NCBI GenBank assembly: GCA_028752905.1
Contig: JAQNBH010000004.1
Span: 30,662,251 to 30,726,250, forward strand
Source of the DNA: Cladorhizidae sp. MBARI D1340-BT2
Lineage: Eukaryota > Porifera > Demospongiae > Poecilosclerida > Cladorhizidae
DNA: 64,000 nt
Reading direction: 5' to 3'
The notes under the pieces are model-generated. The model made no database searches and was not told where the DNA came from. It was given only the letters and a program-made list of their open reading frames with translations. A program made the position numbers and the translations under genes. Below are positions 24,132 through 36,160 of the stretch, piece by piece. The first letter of the stretch is position 1. Each line of letters starts with the position of its first letter.

Positions 24132-24472
24132 CATTCATGTGTTGTGTACCACCACATCCCTTGTATCTGTGGGAAATACTACATAGGGCAGACCATCAGA
24201 AGAGACTGGAGACCAGAGTGAAAGAACATCAAGATGCCTGTAGAAAGTGTAACAAAGAGAAGTCTGCAATTGCTGAGCATGTATGGACATCCTATTTTGT
24301 GGGAGGAAGCCATCATCTTGGACCAGGCCAGAAGACACTGCTAGTGAAGAGGCATTGCACATCGGCCTAGCATCAAAGTGTGAGCGGTTCAATCGAGACT
24401 GTTTAATGGACTTGCCTGGCCACTGGGGAGCTACTCTCCAAGAGCCTGAACTTGAAGCCACGACCACCATAA
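24132..24472 (+). pseudogene. Penelope-like element, GIY-YIG endonuclease remnant
   Basis: The frame reads HHIPCICGKYYIGQTIRRDW then, after a one-base shift near 24205, LETRVKEHQDACRKCNKEKS AIAEHVW. A further shift near 24350 leads into EALHIGLASKCERFNRDC. IPC-CGK-YIG-T-R-...-R-KEH...K-S-AIAEH is the GIY-YIG nuclease signature found at the C-terminus of Penelope-like retroelements. The reverse transcriptase is missing, so this is a 5'-truncated copy. An AT-rich tail (24475-24960) and a terminal hammerhead-like motif (25045-25110) follow. Confidence 0.8.
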
Positions 24473-24474
24473 TT

Positions 24475-24636
24475 ACATTTATTATTATTATTTATTATTT
24501 ATTTATTTAATATTTATTACTATTATTATCATTATTATTTATTTTATTATTTATTATCTGTTTATTATTTACATTTTATTTTTAATATTTTTATATTTTT
24601 ATTATTGTGTTGTTATTATTGTTGTAATTATTGTTG

Positions 24637-24703
<67 letters not shown>

Positions 24704-24990
24704 TATTATATTATTAATTATTATTATTATTATTATCGTCATCATTATTATTATCGTCGTCATTATTATCATTATTATTTTTATTTATTTTTTATTTTTT
24801 TGTGTTATTTTTTTTATTTATTTTTTATTATTGTTGTTGTTGTTGTTATTATTATTTTATTTATTTTTTAGTTTTTAGTATATAATTATATATAATTGTT
24901 GTTGTTGTTGTTTTTTATGTACACATTCATTTTTATTTTTGTTCATTTAAAAAATATATAGTTCTTTTTTTTTTATTCTTTTTTTTTTTT
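24475..24990. repeat. TTA/TTG/TTTA-rich Penelope tail
   Basis: Microsatellite-like ATT, TTG and TTTTTATTT stretches follow the GIY-YIG remnant. The first 100 bp resemble 16860-16975. Poly-Tyr frames here are artefacts. Confidence 0.8.
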
Positions 24991-25004
24991 TTTACCGGTT
25001 CACG

Positions 25005-25115
25005 TGTTATATAGGCACATGTACTGGCATGAGCTACCAATATATAGCAGTCTCACGTGAGCCTTAGCATCTCATTATTCTTGATGAAGGCTAGAGCATC
25101 CAAACGTCGATTGAA
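25005..25115 (+). repeat. Penelope terminal motif with hammerhead-like core
   Basis: It contains ATATAGCAGTCTCACGTGAG, then TTAGCATCTC, TTGATGAAGGCTAGAGCATC, and CAAACGTCGATTGAATA. Downstream of the GIY-YIG remnant, this is the expected place for a Penelope terminal repeat. The core resembles a minimal hammerhead (TGATGA...AAACGTC) with CAAA in place of GAAA. Confidence 0.5.
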
Positions 25116-25239
25116 TAAAATTTGATGAGAAGGTGATTTTAATATTCACCCTTGGCTCGAAGCAGCCTTTATTCTTCTGGTATTGTATGGGGGAGTGAAT
25201 ACACTTTTACTTCAGTAAATGATAGCTCAGAGGATCCCG

Positions 25240-25700
25240 GTTGTGGAGGGCAAGTGGTCATGAACATTTATTCATATTTACCCTCCAGGATTCTTATTAT
25301 AATGGTAAAATTAGCCACCTGTTTTGGTTGACAATCTCTATCCCCAAGCTCTCTTCACAATTATGTTCTGTGCTATACCTGGTCTATCTGGATGATGTCT
25401 CCCTCGGTGGGAAGCTAGAAGACATCATGGATGATATTTAGGTGGTAAATGGTGAGGTTGCTGACAAAAGACATCATCCAGATAAATGTCCTTAGATCTG
25501 CAGTGAGTGGAATGTGCAACATCTCTTTCAACAATGATGATGTCACCTGGATGCAAGCTCCACTCACTGTCAAGTTTAGTGGTCGTTGGATCTGGAGGGC
25601 AACCTTCTACACTCCTGACATCAGCTACTGACTCCTCTCACACCTGATCTCCATGGAATTTCACCCAATTATGATAATGCAGTCTTGCACTGGTCCTTAG
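25240..25700 (+). pseudogene. LINE reverse transcriptase fragment with YLDD motif
   Basis: The plus-strand frame reads LVYLDDVSLGGKLEDIMDDI (about 25378-25440), an RT catalytic box (Y-x-DD) followed by the G-G-x-x-E segment of the same LINE type as at 25940-27165. A further region (SGRWIWRATFYTPDISY) is too decayed to place. It lies on the opposite strand from the upstream RT part at 25960-26090, so the copy is inverted internally. Confidence 0.6.
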
Positions 25701-25939
25701 TGTCATGATCATCTCCCTCCTCTGGTGGTCCTGAGTCTCATCACCAGAGGGTCTAGGACAATGTTAGATTTCTGTGACTGCTAACATATAACTAATAACC
25801 CGCTTTCTAGAGCTTGTTTGCTTGACACCTTTAAAGAGAGTCAGGTCTTGCTCGCCTCATTGCCTCTCTAGGTCTTCACTTGCATCATGACAGTGAATTG
25901 CTGTAGGCTTTCGTCACATACTTGCCAGAATTGTAGGAC

Positions 25940-27165
25940 TACAGTGGATCAATTTGCTACCCATTGGCTCAGCTGCTGCCACAGAATGAATAAAACAGGT
26001 GCTAAGGTATAGACAACTTCCAACATCCTGTCTCTATGCACGGAATTTAAAGCATTTTCAAGGTCAAGCTTTATCACTGCATGGTTAGGTTGCAGGGATG
26101 TTAGCCTGGTGGCATGGACAGCTCTTCTTCCCCCCCCCCCCCCCCCCCCCCCCCAATCCCCAAACTCAACTGCCTGGGTGCTAACAGGGATGCCATGTCC
26201 TTGCTGACCACGTTCACAGCTACCTTGGCCACTAGCTGACAAAGTGTGCATCCTATTGCCATGGGTCTGACTGCAAACCCCCCCCCCTCCCCCTTTCTTC
26301 TCTAGAGCCAATAGGGTACCCCCCTTCCCCCCCTTCCCCCCCTTCCCCAAAAATGACATATAGAGGAAAGAATTCTTCCCTCTAGATCCATGGAAGAGAA
26401 GGCAGCTAAGACAGAGAGAAGGGAGGATCCTTCATTTGGATGCTTCAGCATGTGCTTCAGATATTGTGGTCTTAAACCATCAGGACCACCAGCCAACAGG
26501 AGAAGGTTCTGATTTCTCGAGCAACATCCCCTTCTGAAACAGTAAATGACAAGGGAAAGACAGGGATGTGTGGAAAGGACACATCAGGATGAGGAGAGGG
26601 GTGCTTCTGTCTGAGGGCAGAAAAGGTGGCATCACACCTCTCAGCCATGGAAACCTCTGAGGAAACCAAGCGAACAGCTCCTTTAAAATCTCCGTCCTGC
26701 TTCTCAGACATTCAGTGACCCATTGACTCCAAGAGATCCAGAACAATAGCTCTACTCTTCCAAAGGGGGTTTCTGGGAGCAGGGAAATCTTCGTCCTCTC
26801 TCAGCTGCTTATTAACTGCAGATGCTAAGGACCAACGCCAACCACACCTTGGGGGCACTCGTAGACATCTGAAGTGAAGAGGAAAAGCCTCTCCCATGCA
26901 CTTTGAGAATTGCTGAAATGCACACCTTCCAATAATTATGGTAACTAACTTGGAAAGGGCAATCCAGTAAGGATTGAATGTTAGACTAAACTCGAATCCC
27001 GAAAGCGGCGGCTCACCATTTCGAGAGGCTGCTGGAGAGGAATTGGGTGGACCAACCTTATCACGTGGCATGCAGCCCGGGGCTGATTCAATCCCGAGAA
27101 GTGGCAATTCAAGGGTGCGTGAGTACGAACTAGGCCCACCGAAGTCACAGAGAACCACCTCAAAC
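25940..27165 (-). pseudogene. LINE ORF2 N-terminal/RT-start fragment
   Basis: On the minus strand, from 27165 down: a Pro/Ser-rich and Cys-containing leader, then the pre-RT region (GAVRLVSSEVSMAERCDATF and HPSPHPDVSFP, 26580-26690), AGGPDGLRPQYLKHMLKHPN near 26440-26495, and RT block A-like LDLENALNSVHRDRMLEVV (26010-26070). At least three frame changes and a poly-C insertion (26131-26155) break it. GPDGL-P-YLKHML and LD-NALNSVHRD are standard marks of this LINE type. The catalytic YLDD block is not on this strand; see 25240-25700. Confidence 0.7.
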
Positions 27166-27792
27166 AAACAAGACAGGTATATATATAGAACAAGTGGACA
27201 TTTTTTGGCACTTCATTATTATTCATCTTGTTCTCAAAAAGTTACCCACGAGAAGTTACTAAGCATAACACCAGTACTAACCAATCATAATGTTTTTCTT
27301 TATTGCTATAATGGCCTACGTATTCATATGCATCATAAATAGGTACCTGTTTTGCTGGTTTGGGTAAAAGCATGATGAAAACTTTTACTGATGTTTGTAC
27401 ATTTTGATGAATCAGGAAATGAAGTAGTCGTTGCACTAAACAGTTGAAGGTATTCAGCTAATAAAATTATTGGGGGGGGGGGCAAGTAGATATATGCTAC
27501 AAGACAAAAATTGCAATGATTATTGAGAAATCAACTTTGAAATTTCCTCTCTTGACATATTCAACTAGATGCTCTAGCCTTCATCAGGAATATGGATTGA
27601 CTAGTCAAAAATGTTTACCAATGTAGACAACAAACACGTACACAACCCTTTACCTAATATATAAGGAGATCTTTTTTAATATATTGTATATATATATATA
27701 TATATGCATTATGTTTGGAGTGAATTATAATAATAGGTAGACTGATTGACTGGTAAAGCTACACTTTACCAGTCAATGAGCATGTGAATAGA
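27035..27792. repeat. Split copy of a 60-bp segment around a ~700-bp insertion
   Basis: AGAGGAATTGGGTGGACCAA..GCATGCAG (27035-27074) and TCAATGAGCATGTGAATAG (27773-27791) are contiguous at 28126-28185. The intervening ~698 bp here therefore looks like an insertion, or the copy at 28126 a deletion product. The inserted part holds a G-rich tract (27471-27482), an inverted hammerhead-like motif (27550-27600) and an ACTGGTAAAG/CTTTACCAGT hairpin at its right end. Confidence 0.5.
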
Positions 27793-28233
27793 GTGTTTGT
27801 TTTATAAATTATTGGTAAATTCTTGTTTCACATCTGTTTTAACTCTCAACAAACTCCAGGGAGGATTTTGCATTTTCTGAAAAATCATGAACAACTTTTT
27901 TTTATGGATCCAATTGATATATCTACATCTCAAAATGCTTGTTTTCAAATTTGATAGCTATTGAAAGTTCCTTTCCAGAGTTACATCAATCTTCCCACCG
28001 CACCTTTACTGAAGAAGACGAAGAAGTTGAAGATGAGGTTCACTCGCATCCATACCACCATCGCCATAAACAGTTAGATTGGCAACTAGAATATTTTTTT
28101 AATATCAAAATGAAGCTTATCCCCAGAGGAATTGGGTGGACCAACCTTATCACGTGGCATGCAGTCAATGAGCATGTGAATAGAAGTAAGTGCGGTGTGT
28201 GCTAGTTACTGAGCGCTTGTCGGGGTCTCTAAA

Positions 28234-30150
28234 ATGCCTCCAAAGAAGTATTATCAAGCCAGCAAAAGATCAGCAGCCAGAAGAGCAACCTTGGCAAAAG
28301 CTTTGAAACGAATAGCTAAGGAACAAAGCTCTTCTTCAATGGTGAGACATGTGAATGAATAGCTACGTAGCATTTACCCAACTAGATAGTGGCTAAAGTT
28401 TATGTGACTGCCTTTCCTTCAGCCAACTCCCCCTGGAACTACTCAAACACCTGCCACATCAGAAGAAAATGTTCCAAGAGTGATGACTGCTGCTTGCTTT
28501 GTCATCTTCCTCCACTCTAGCTACTTCCACCTTTCCCAACCTCCCAGAAATAGAAAAGATTGCTGGTGAGGTAGGTGTTGGTTACAGGCCTATAAAATTA
28601 GAGTTATTAGCCAGTGCCCTTGTCAGTGCAAGGAGATTGCCTGTCCTCTCTTATATTGTTTGAAGGAAAGGGTTAATTTCAAGGATTGGCTCTAACCCAA
28701 ACTGTGGCAAGTCTGCACTGGTGTCTGAGCCTTCCAGTGATGAAGCTAAGTCATTTAATAAGGCTGCTATTGTAGCTTCTAGGTTAACAGGTAATGGAAG
28801 AAGTAACCTAGACATCATTACTGCTTTCTTGGATATGCCTCCACCCCTTGCACCTGCCTCATATTCTTTATATAATAAGGAAATTTGTGACATCACGAAG
28901 ACAGTAGCTGAGAGTGTAATGGTGGAGGCAGCGAACCGCATTCACCATATAGAGGAGAAAACAATTGGATGATGTGATTGATGCTGTGGTTACAGTTGAT
29001 GGTACATGGCAAAAGCGAGGCATTCCTCTTTGTTTGGGGTAGTTGTGGTTATATCATGGAAGACAGGACAGGTTTTGGATCATGAAGTCATGTCTAAATA
29101 TTGTTCGGCTTGCTCGATTAGAGAGTTCGTGAGTATTGAACAGAATGAGTTTGATGAATGGTATAGTAGCCACAAGTCGGTGTGTCAGGCTGACTATCAC
29201 GGATCTTCAGGTTGTATGGAAGTTGTTGGCACTGAACGGATGGGATGTGGAGACGCTCTGTAGAAAAGAATAAACTGAGGTATATATACCACCATAATTA
29301 GTGATGGCGATAGCAAGGCATATAATAACATAGTTGCTATTCAGCCCTATGGTTCTGGTGTGGAAATTGTCAAACATGAGTGCATCGGTCATGTTCACAA
29401 GAGAATGTATCATGCCCTTAAAAAATTGAAGCAGTCAGCAATTTTAGACAAGAAGGTTAGATTTGGTTGTCGGTTTACTGATACCTAGTACTATTAAAGC
29501 CCTTAATATATTATTACGGAGGTGCAATTTGTAATAATGTTGGAAATGTAGATGGAATGATTAATGATATCAACAGCATTTTTTCATAATGTTTCCACTG
29601 ATGATGTGCCTATCCATCAATTTTGTCCCACTGGTGAAACTAGTTGGTGCAAATACCAAAGAGCAATAGCTAAAAAGGAGCCTCCCCCAAAACACAAACC
29701 TAAGATTCCAAAGGATCTTGCTAGGCCAGTTTTTGTTAAATTGTCCAATCCAGAACTTCTAGATAGTGCACCCTAGGGGCAACGCAGAACCAAAATGAAG
29801 CGTTTAACAAAACTGTTTGGGCCAAGGCTAGTAAAACACAATTTTTGTCAAAACCAACCGTGAACCTTGCTGTGGACTTATCGGTAATAACTTTTAACGA
29901 GGGTATGGAAATGGGATTCCCAGATTTGATGAGAAAACTGGATGTAGAGCTTGGACCACTTGGACCACGCTTGAAGGCTTTCTTCAAGGCTTCTGATAAA
30001 ATGATAAAATGAGAGTGAGTAAGACGGACAGAATGGCAGAAAGTGTGGCAAAGAAGAGGAGGGAAAAGACCGTAGCAAGGGCAGGAGCTGAAGAGAGAGA
30101 TGTTGAGATGGAGGGGATTACCTATGGTGCCGGACAATTTTGAACCGAAT
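28234..30150 (+). pseudogene. Mutator-like transposase-domain protein, heavily frameshifted
   Basis: The start MPPKKYYQASKRSAARRATL is at 28234 and has an intron-like break at 28340. The conserved core begins near 28690 (GKSALVSEPSSDEA), then VDGTWQKRG at 28996, VLDHEVMSKYCSACS at 29070-29114, HGSSGCMEVVGTERM (29199-29243), LRYTTIISDGDSKAYNNIVA in mixed frames (29275-29340), ECIGHVHKRM (29380-29409), FCPTGETSWCKYQRA (29619-29663), and the C-terminal NEAFNKTVWAK, LAVDLSVITFNEGMEMGF. This order (DGTWQKRG, MSKYC, GSSG-ME, DGDSK, ECVGHV-KR, CP-G--SWCKY) matches the Mutator-like transposase domain family of animals. At least eight frame changes or stops make it dead. Termini were not identified. 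Confidence 0.82.
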
Positions 30151-31600
30151 TCACAATTGAAAGTGAAGCTATGTTTTATCATGTGTTTAGAACCTTTTTG
30201 GACATGAAGTAGCCTATATGTTGTGATTGTATATAATTATGTTGTGGTTGATGTTAAAAATGTTTTAAGTGATTATTTCTCAAACGTTAGTACAAAAAAA
30301 TAGTACAAAAAAATATTAAAAATGTTGAAGTGCTTATTTCTCAACCATTAGTAAAAAAATCTTATTTTAATTTTTTCTCGTGTGATTTTTGTCTTGACCC
30401 TAAAATTTATATACCATTAAAATGCTCTTTTACTGTAGAATTCAACTCTGTTGTCCTTTTGTAGAAATATTCAACTGATCTTGACTTGTTGGCATATTTG
30501 TTTTGATGACTCCTAGGGTCTGGGAGTGATATTGTGAATGCAGTGTATGCAGTGTAGAATTTATTCATTAACTCAACAGGGTGTGGCCTTCTAGTGGTTA
30601 TTATCTAGCTACAGAAGAATTTACAGCTGGTTAGGGAAACTATTAACGGAGGAAAAAATTTAATTGTGTATTACGTGACCTTCCATTGCTGCCCTCACCA
30701 TGTCTGAAGCTTTACTACAAGTCATTAAAAAAAAAAAAAAACATTAGAAAGCACTTTTATAGTGGTAGTGTTAGTATACAGAAGTTATGATCGAAATAAG
30801 GGAACCCATAAAAATGAAACAAAATGCCTCCCTTAACATTACGATTTGGTAATTTTAGACCAGTTGTTTTACTCAATAAAAGTGACCGAGAAGTTCGGTT
30901 GTCTAATGATCCTCACCCCTCCAACTCTTGGTCAACTATTTTTGGTAGAAGAATAAGGCAGGTCCTCATCTCGTTTTATAGTCATATACATTATTGGATC
31001 TCGAACTGGAAAACTTGGGAACTAAACTGGGAATCGATACTCTCTTCCTACTATCCATCCTCTCCCACTTATGTTATGGAATCGTGAGGCCAGTTAACAA
31101 GTATATACCTCCTATATAGTCATCTTGAGTTTGTATTTTAACTGGTCATGGAAAAAATGCACTTACCTATGCTGCTTTGGTGGACACGATAAAAGGACTT
31201 CTAAAAATTGTGGGCTGCATGGAGATATTTTGATTTCTGATCTTTTTGACGGTCAATTTTGACGGTCAATTCAATACAAGCATACGAAGTTATTTTTCTA
31301 ATAGGATGTAAAAGGCATGCACTTCTAATATAAGGGTTTTTTAATGATAATTAAAGTTCACGATTTGAGTTGGCAAATTTTTAATGTTTACGATTTACTG
31401 ATTTTTTTTGGATGCAATTGTGCACAACACATTATACACGCATTCACTGTGTGGGCATGGAAAAAAAGAGTTCTATTGTCCATCACATTTGTGAGTGTTA
31501 AGAATGCCAGCCTTTCTGAATAACAACCCTAGACTCCAGCTCCCCAATATATGAGTCAGTAAGCACTCATATTCTCGAGTATTGAGGTATGAGTGTCAAT
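30151..31600. other. No gene recognised
   Basis: AT-rich sequence. An 87-codon plus-strand frame (30824-31087) has no recognisable domain. Short direct repeats occur at 30285-30360 (AAAAATGTT...TTATTTCTCAA twice). Confidence 0.35.
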
Positions 31601-31624
31601 CTTAATGGCAGTCCACCGCTAGTT

Positions 31625-32300
31625 GCTTGTAAACTGCCTCTGTATACCAAGCTTGGAATTTTTTCTTCGTCTCATCTCAAGGGGTTTGTTGACTGAAAGA
31701 TCAAGAGGTTACAACTTGTCAGTAAAATTAGTGGACACAGTTATCTGGTGGATGCTGTTCTTTTTGAGATGCTCATAAAATTCAGTAGTTTGCTGGGCCC
31801 TGAAGACATTGAAGATTGCGAGACATGGATGAGTGATGGCTTAACTTTTTTTCTGGATAACTGGCAGCGGAACTTTACCTACATACCTCATTGTAGTATA
31901 TAGCTCAGTGATTGCTGGTGGTACTTTTCTGTTTTGCTCTGCTAGAGATTCTTCCCCTGTGTGTTGCTGCTAGGAGCACTGTGAGATCTCACTTTTGTCA
32001 TCAGGGCCAGAAATGGAAATTTATTTCTCCCCTTTTCTTTTCATTGTCCATGCACTGACAGGAACAAGATGAATGTCTGTCTGATCCCAATTGAGAGGAG
32101 GGATGCCATTCATGATGACTCCAGCATGTATGTCCAAAAGCTAGTTGAGCCGAGTTAGAAACCTCGCTCTTTAAAAAATACTAATAATGGCTTAGCCCAC
32201 GCCTTGATGAACAGTAATGAGCTGTAGAAGAACTGGCTGCAACAATTCCCTCTGCATCAGCCAGTACAATAACAGTGTCGATCCCTCGAACTGTAGCAAT
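31625..32300 (-). pseudogene. pogo-type DDE transposase remnant
   Basis: The minus strand reads GIPPLNWDQTDIHLVPVSAW then TMKRKGEK (about 32050-32108), the first-Asp block of a widespread invertebrate DDE_1/jerky-like family (NWDQTG---VPVS-WTM--KG). After an internal deletion it continues with VFRAQQTTEFYEHLKK (about 31755-31805) and TNFTDKLQPLDLSVNKPL (about 31680-31735), the block that follows the second catalytic site. Several stops occur (32026, 31835). Upstream, 32110-32300 retains degenerate pre-DDE sequence. Confidence 0.7.
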
Positions 32301-34383
32301 AACGTACCCACCCTCTCACCTGAGCATCCAGAGTAACCACAAACAAATCTGGATGGCCACATAGGTTTGTAGGAATACTATCTATTCACCTCTGGAATGT
32401 TTGGTGGTGATTGTTCAACTGTGCCAAGAACTGCTTCATAGTCGACTCTGCCTCTCAACTACCACACACACACACAAGCAAAAGACTTTAGGCTCACAGG
32501 TTACAAATTTTAGTGGAAGAATTGTTTGCTGAATCCCAGCAAATTCACAAACCACAAAATGTAATTCCGCTTCAAAAACGGAGATAATAGCACGGGAAGT
32601 AATCCAAATTTCATTATAGCATAATATAAAATAACATGTGATGGGTACAAAGTTCATGTTTCTAGCATGGGTACAAAGTTTGTCTTTTAATAAAATATAA
32701 AATGAGTTACAAAGTTCATGTTTGTAAGAATTGTAATGGTACAAAGTATGTGCTTCTAACATAAAATACCATATATAAAGTGGTAGAAAGTTAAGTATTT
32801 ATGTCTCACGTGCTAGCAGAACCTGAAATACTTAAACCTGCAATAGGGGGGGAAATGCAGTAAAACAGTATATATATATTAAGCTAAGTGTGTATGGCTG
32901 GAGTTGGGTCTGCATTAGATGTGGCTGTGTAGGCCATCAAGCTTATCTTTAGACTACACATGTACAGTAAGTCAAAGCTAACTACAATTACAAAAGTTTG
33001 CAGTGTGTGTCCGAGGGCCTGAGCACCGATAGAAATAATATCGTTATTATTTTTTTTTAATAGCAAGATTGAGATATTTTCTTGACAGGAAAGCTGGAGA
33101 GAACGAGGATACTTCAACTTCTGAAGTTGGAAGAGCATTAGATGTACTTGTGTAGAACCTTATGGAGTGTATACAGGGAACTCTTAGATGATTACAGTTA
33201 ATATTGGGTGGTGTGCCGGTTGGGTAATGAATAATGGAGGTTGGTGTAGGATAATATGTGCATGAGAATAACGCATGGCATGCGTGCATGCACACACACA
33301 TCCCCCCCCCCCCCCCCCCCCCCCCACACACACACATACCCACACACGCACACATTATCCTACACCACCATGCAGCTGGACCATCCTTTCCAGGCCTTAG
33401 GTGCCTTTTCTGAAAGCTTTTCTGCTGAAGGCTGCATGGCCACTTTTGCCTACACAAAAGCAAACTGCTATCAAGAAAAGAGGCACTCGGATTTCTTTGC
33501 CATGGGTTTTCTCATAAAGCGAGGTGTTGCAATTATTGTATTTCTTTGGTTGGCTTACTTCAATTCCGGCAGTTATTATCTCAAACAGCTCATTGTACAT
33601 ACTTCCATTCTATTAATATCATGATGAAATCATTATTCATGCAAAAAAGATAGAACTACGAATGTTTATTTTATAATAAAAAAATTGGTTTCAGGTTGGA
33701 CAGAGCAAGAGAAGAGAATAACTAATAAAGTTGCTTTTTTTATTGATGATCGCAACTGCCTTGAACGTGCTGAAATGGTCCGTATCTATACTATATAATG
33801 AAGGAGGCTCTTACCAGGTTTTGCTATATACTGTTTCTGGAACTGCTGGATGGATTTCTAGCTGTAAGTAAATATATAGCGTTGTAGTTCTGCATAGATT
33901 TTGTTTGCTAACTTCAACAGAGCTGATTTAACTGCAGCTGATTTTATTGTATTTCCATTCTAACGAGTTTGGGAAAAAATTCGTAAAAACGTTACAGCTC
34001 AAAATTAGATTATTACAACAAACCACAAATCCAGTCAGTAATCAAAGGTTAATGAAAACCAATTTATACGTAATTGTAAATACTCATTACCACATTACAA
34101 GTAGATGAGCAACTGATTTTGGGGTTCCAATATATTATAGCATGCAAAGTTCAATTGCTACTGTGAGCAAAAGTGACCAAAGTTAGGAACCCAAGGGTAA
34201 AGGAAGGTTCAACTGCATACATCAACAAGACAATACCAATAGCTCCCATACATGTATATAGCTAGGAGTCCAAGGGAGTTAGGAGTCCACGGGTAAGGGA
34301 GGTTCCATTGCACACATCAACAACTCAATACCACTAGCTACCATAGTTGGAGCCCAAGGGTAAGGGAGGTTCCATTGCACACA
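32301..34383. other. No firm gene; possible exons at 33360-33800
   Basis: Tandem-like ACAAAGTTCATGTTTCTA repeats occur at 32645-32760, and poly-C/CA at 33285-33352. Open frames on both strands at 33360-33620 are not recognisable. A plus-strand segment after TTTCAG at 33695 reads WTEQEKRITNKVAFF IDDRNCLERAEM to a stop near 33800 and looks exon-like, but I cannot link it to a gene. Short diverged direct repeats (AACCCAAGGGTAA...AAGGTTC) lie at 34188-34380. Confidence 0.35.
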
Positions 34384-34772
34384 TCAACAACATAATATCA
34401 CTAGCTCACTTTTAAATTCCTCCAAGTTGTTCGTAAATTCGCTGAATTCAGCTCCAAGTGCCCCTCTTAAATTCCTACTGACATCGCCTAACTGCACGTC
34501 AATTAACACATTGGACAGCCCTCCCCATGTGCATGGGTACCTCATTTTTGGAGCATTTTTCATCCATTTCTCCGTCATGTCCCTAAAGCACTCCTCGGGA
34601 TCGTTTTTATGCTTGCATTCTATGAGCTTTATCGTATTCACACCTATTATTGCAGCCACTTCTTTCCAATAAGGAGCCATCTCATTATTGAGCCGCAATT
34701 CTTGTGCCTCACCTTTCCGGTCAATCCACTTAATCAGTTGCATGTGACATGATTCGATGCGTTCATCATATG
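34384..34772 (-). CDS. Death-domain exon, 3' end of a CARD/Death adaptor candidate
   Basis: The exon starts after the acceptor AAATTCAG at 34773 and ends in TGA at 34384-34386, giving 128 residues. The Death domain lies at roughly residues 20-110: WKEVAAIIGVNTIKLIECKH (helices 2-3), CFRDMTEKWMK (helix 4), TWGGLSNVLIDVQLGDVSRN (helices 5-6). Death domains mediate homotypic assembly in cytoplasmic death and immune signalling. The first two bases complete a codon left by a phase-1 donor, which is exactly what the CARD exon at 44714-45077 provides upstream on the same strand. The joined protein would be about 245 residues, with the CARD-then-Death order of CRADD/RAIDD (199 residues in human). Intermediate exons cannot be excluded. 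Confidence 0.75.
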
Positions 34773-35404
34773 CTGAATTTCATAATAATTATAACATTAT
34801 CACACCAACAATAAAAGGGAGGCACCACATGGGGTCAATGGGAGGATCACTCCCTTCCGCCAAAATTTAATAATATTGGGGGAAAGGACAGAGGGATGGA
34901 AGGGGCAAATTTGGTAACAGTGTAATATGCTCATTTTTGTGTGTGAAAAACTCCAACCACAAGCTGTAGTGCACTGTAGGATGTAGGACCTGTTGCTACA
35001 TATGTAGAGCGTCTATATCAGTAGGCGTAATTAACACCACACCCACTTAACAATGCACAAATGTAATCAGTCCATGTGGGCATAGATCACTACGAGTGTG
35101 TAGCAGGCTAGATAGAATCATGACAGATGTTTGAACTGGTGTAAAGAAGAGCCTGGAGAGTGTCGTGTGCGTATATCACATCTAAAAGTTAGCCACCAAT
35201 GGAAGAAATAGTTGGTTAGGAGACATAAGTCCTGATCGACGCTTAACAGAGATATTAAAACCTACATTAGCGTACTTTATAGTAGCTGCTTATCCAAAAA
35301 TAGGTGCCAATTTAAGAATAGGCTCCAAGAGGAAGAAGAGATTAGGATGGCCTAACTCAAATGGATTTGAAATTATGTTTAAGTAATTCTAGAAACTCTC
35401 AGTT

Positions 35405-35800
35405 GACATAACATTACATAGCTTATCCCTAGCTAGAGCATCTGCATAGCTTATCCCTGATGGCAGCTAGAGCATCTACATAGCTTATCCCTGATGGCAG
35501 CTAGAGCATCTACATAGCTTATCCCTGATGGCAGCTAGAGCATCTACACAGCTTATCCCTGATGGCAGCTAGAGCATCTACATAGCTTATCCCTGATGAG
35601 AGCTAGAGCATCTGCATAGCTTATCCCTGATGGCAGCTAGAGCATCTACATAGCTTATTCCTGATGGCAGCTAGAGCATCTACATAGCTTATCCCTGATG
35701 AATGCTGGAGCATCTACATAGCTTATTCCTGATGACAGCTAGAGCATTATCCCTCATGACAGCTAGAGCATCTACATAGCTTATTCCTGATAATCTAGAG
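35405..35800. repeat. 34-bp tandem array, hammerhead-motif derived
   Basis: About ten copies of a unit with AGCATCTACATAGCTTATCC and CTGATGGCAGCTAG. The unit is a variant of the TTCCTGATGAAGGCTAGAGC motif that follows at 35815-36160 and that occurs singly in Penelope-like termini elsewhere in the window. Confidence 0.85.
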
Positions 35801-36160
35801 CATCTATCCTTATTCCTGAGGCTAGAGCATATAGCTTATTGCTGATGAAGGCTAGAGCATCTAGCTTATTCCTGATGAAGGCTAGAGCATCTAGTTTATT
35901 GCTGATGAAGGCTAGCTTATTCCTGATGAAGGCTGGAGCATCTATCCTTATTCTGATGAAGGTTAGATTATTGCTGATGAAGGCTAGAGCATCTTGATGA
36001 AGGCTAGATCAACTAGCTTATTCCTGATGAAGGCTAGATCATCTATCCTTATTCTGAAGAAGGTTAGATTATTGAGCACTGATGAAGGTTAGAACATCTA
36101 GCTTATTCCTGATTAGAGCATCTATGTAGATTATTCCTGATGAAGGCTAGAGCATCAGAG
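35801..36160. repeat. ~30-bp tandem array of CTGATGAAGGCTAGAGCATC units
   Basis: About ten diverged units of CTAGCTTATTCCTGATGAAG and GCTAGAGCAT, with deletions. Each unit carries the core found in the inverted and direct Penelope-terminal motifs at 6490, 25005, 27550 and 48120. It continues from the 34-bp array without a break. Confidence 0.85.

Noticed and set aside
24605..24871. Poly-Tyr coding frame
   Set aside because: ATT-rich Penelope tail.
26712..27167. Host gene of 151 codons on the minus strand
   Set aside because: It runs into LINE pre-RT sequence and has no independent conserved domain; treated as LINE leader.
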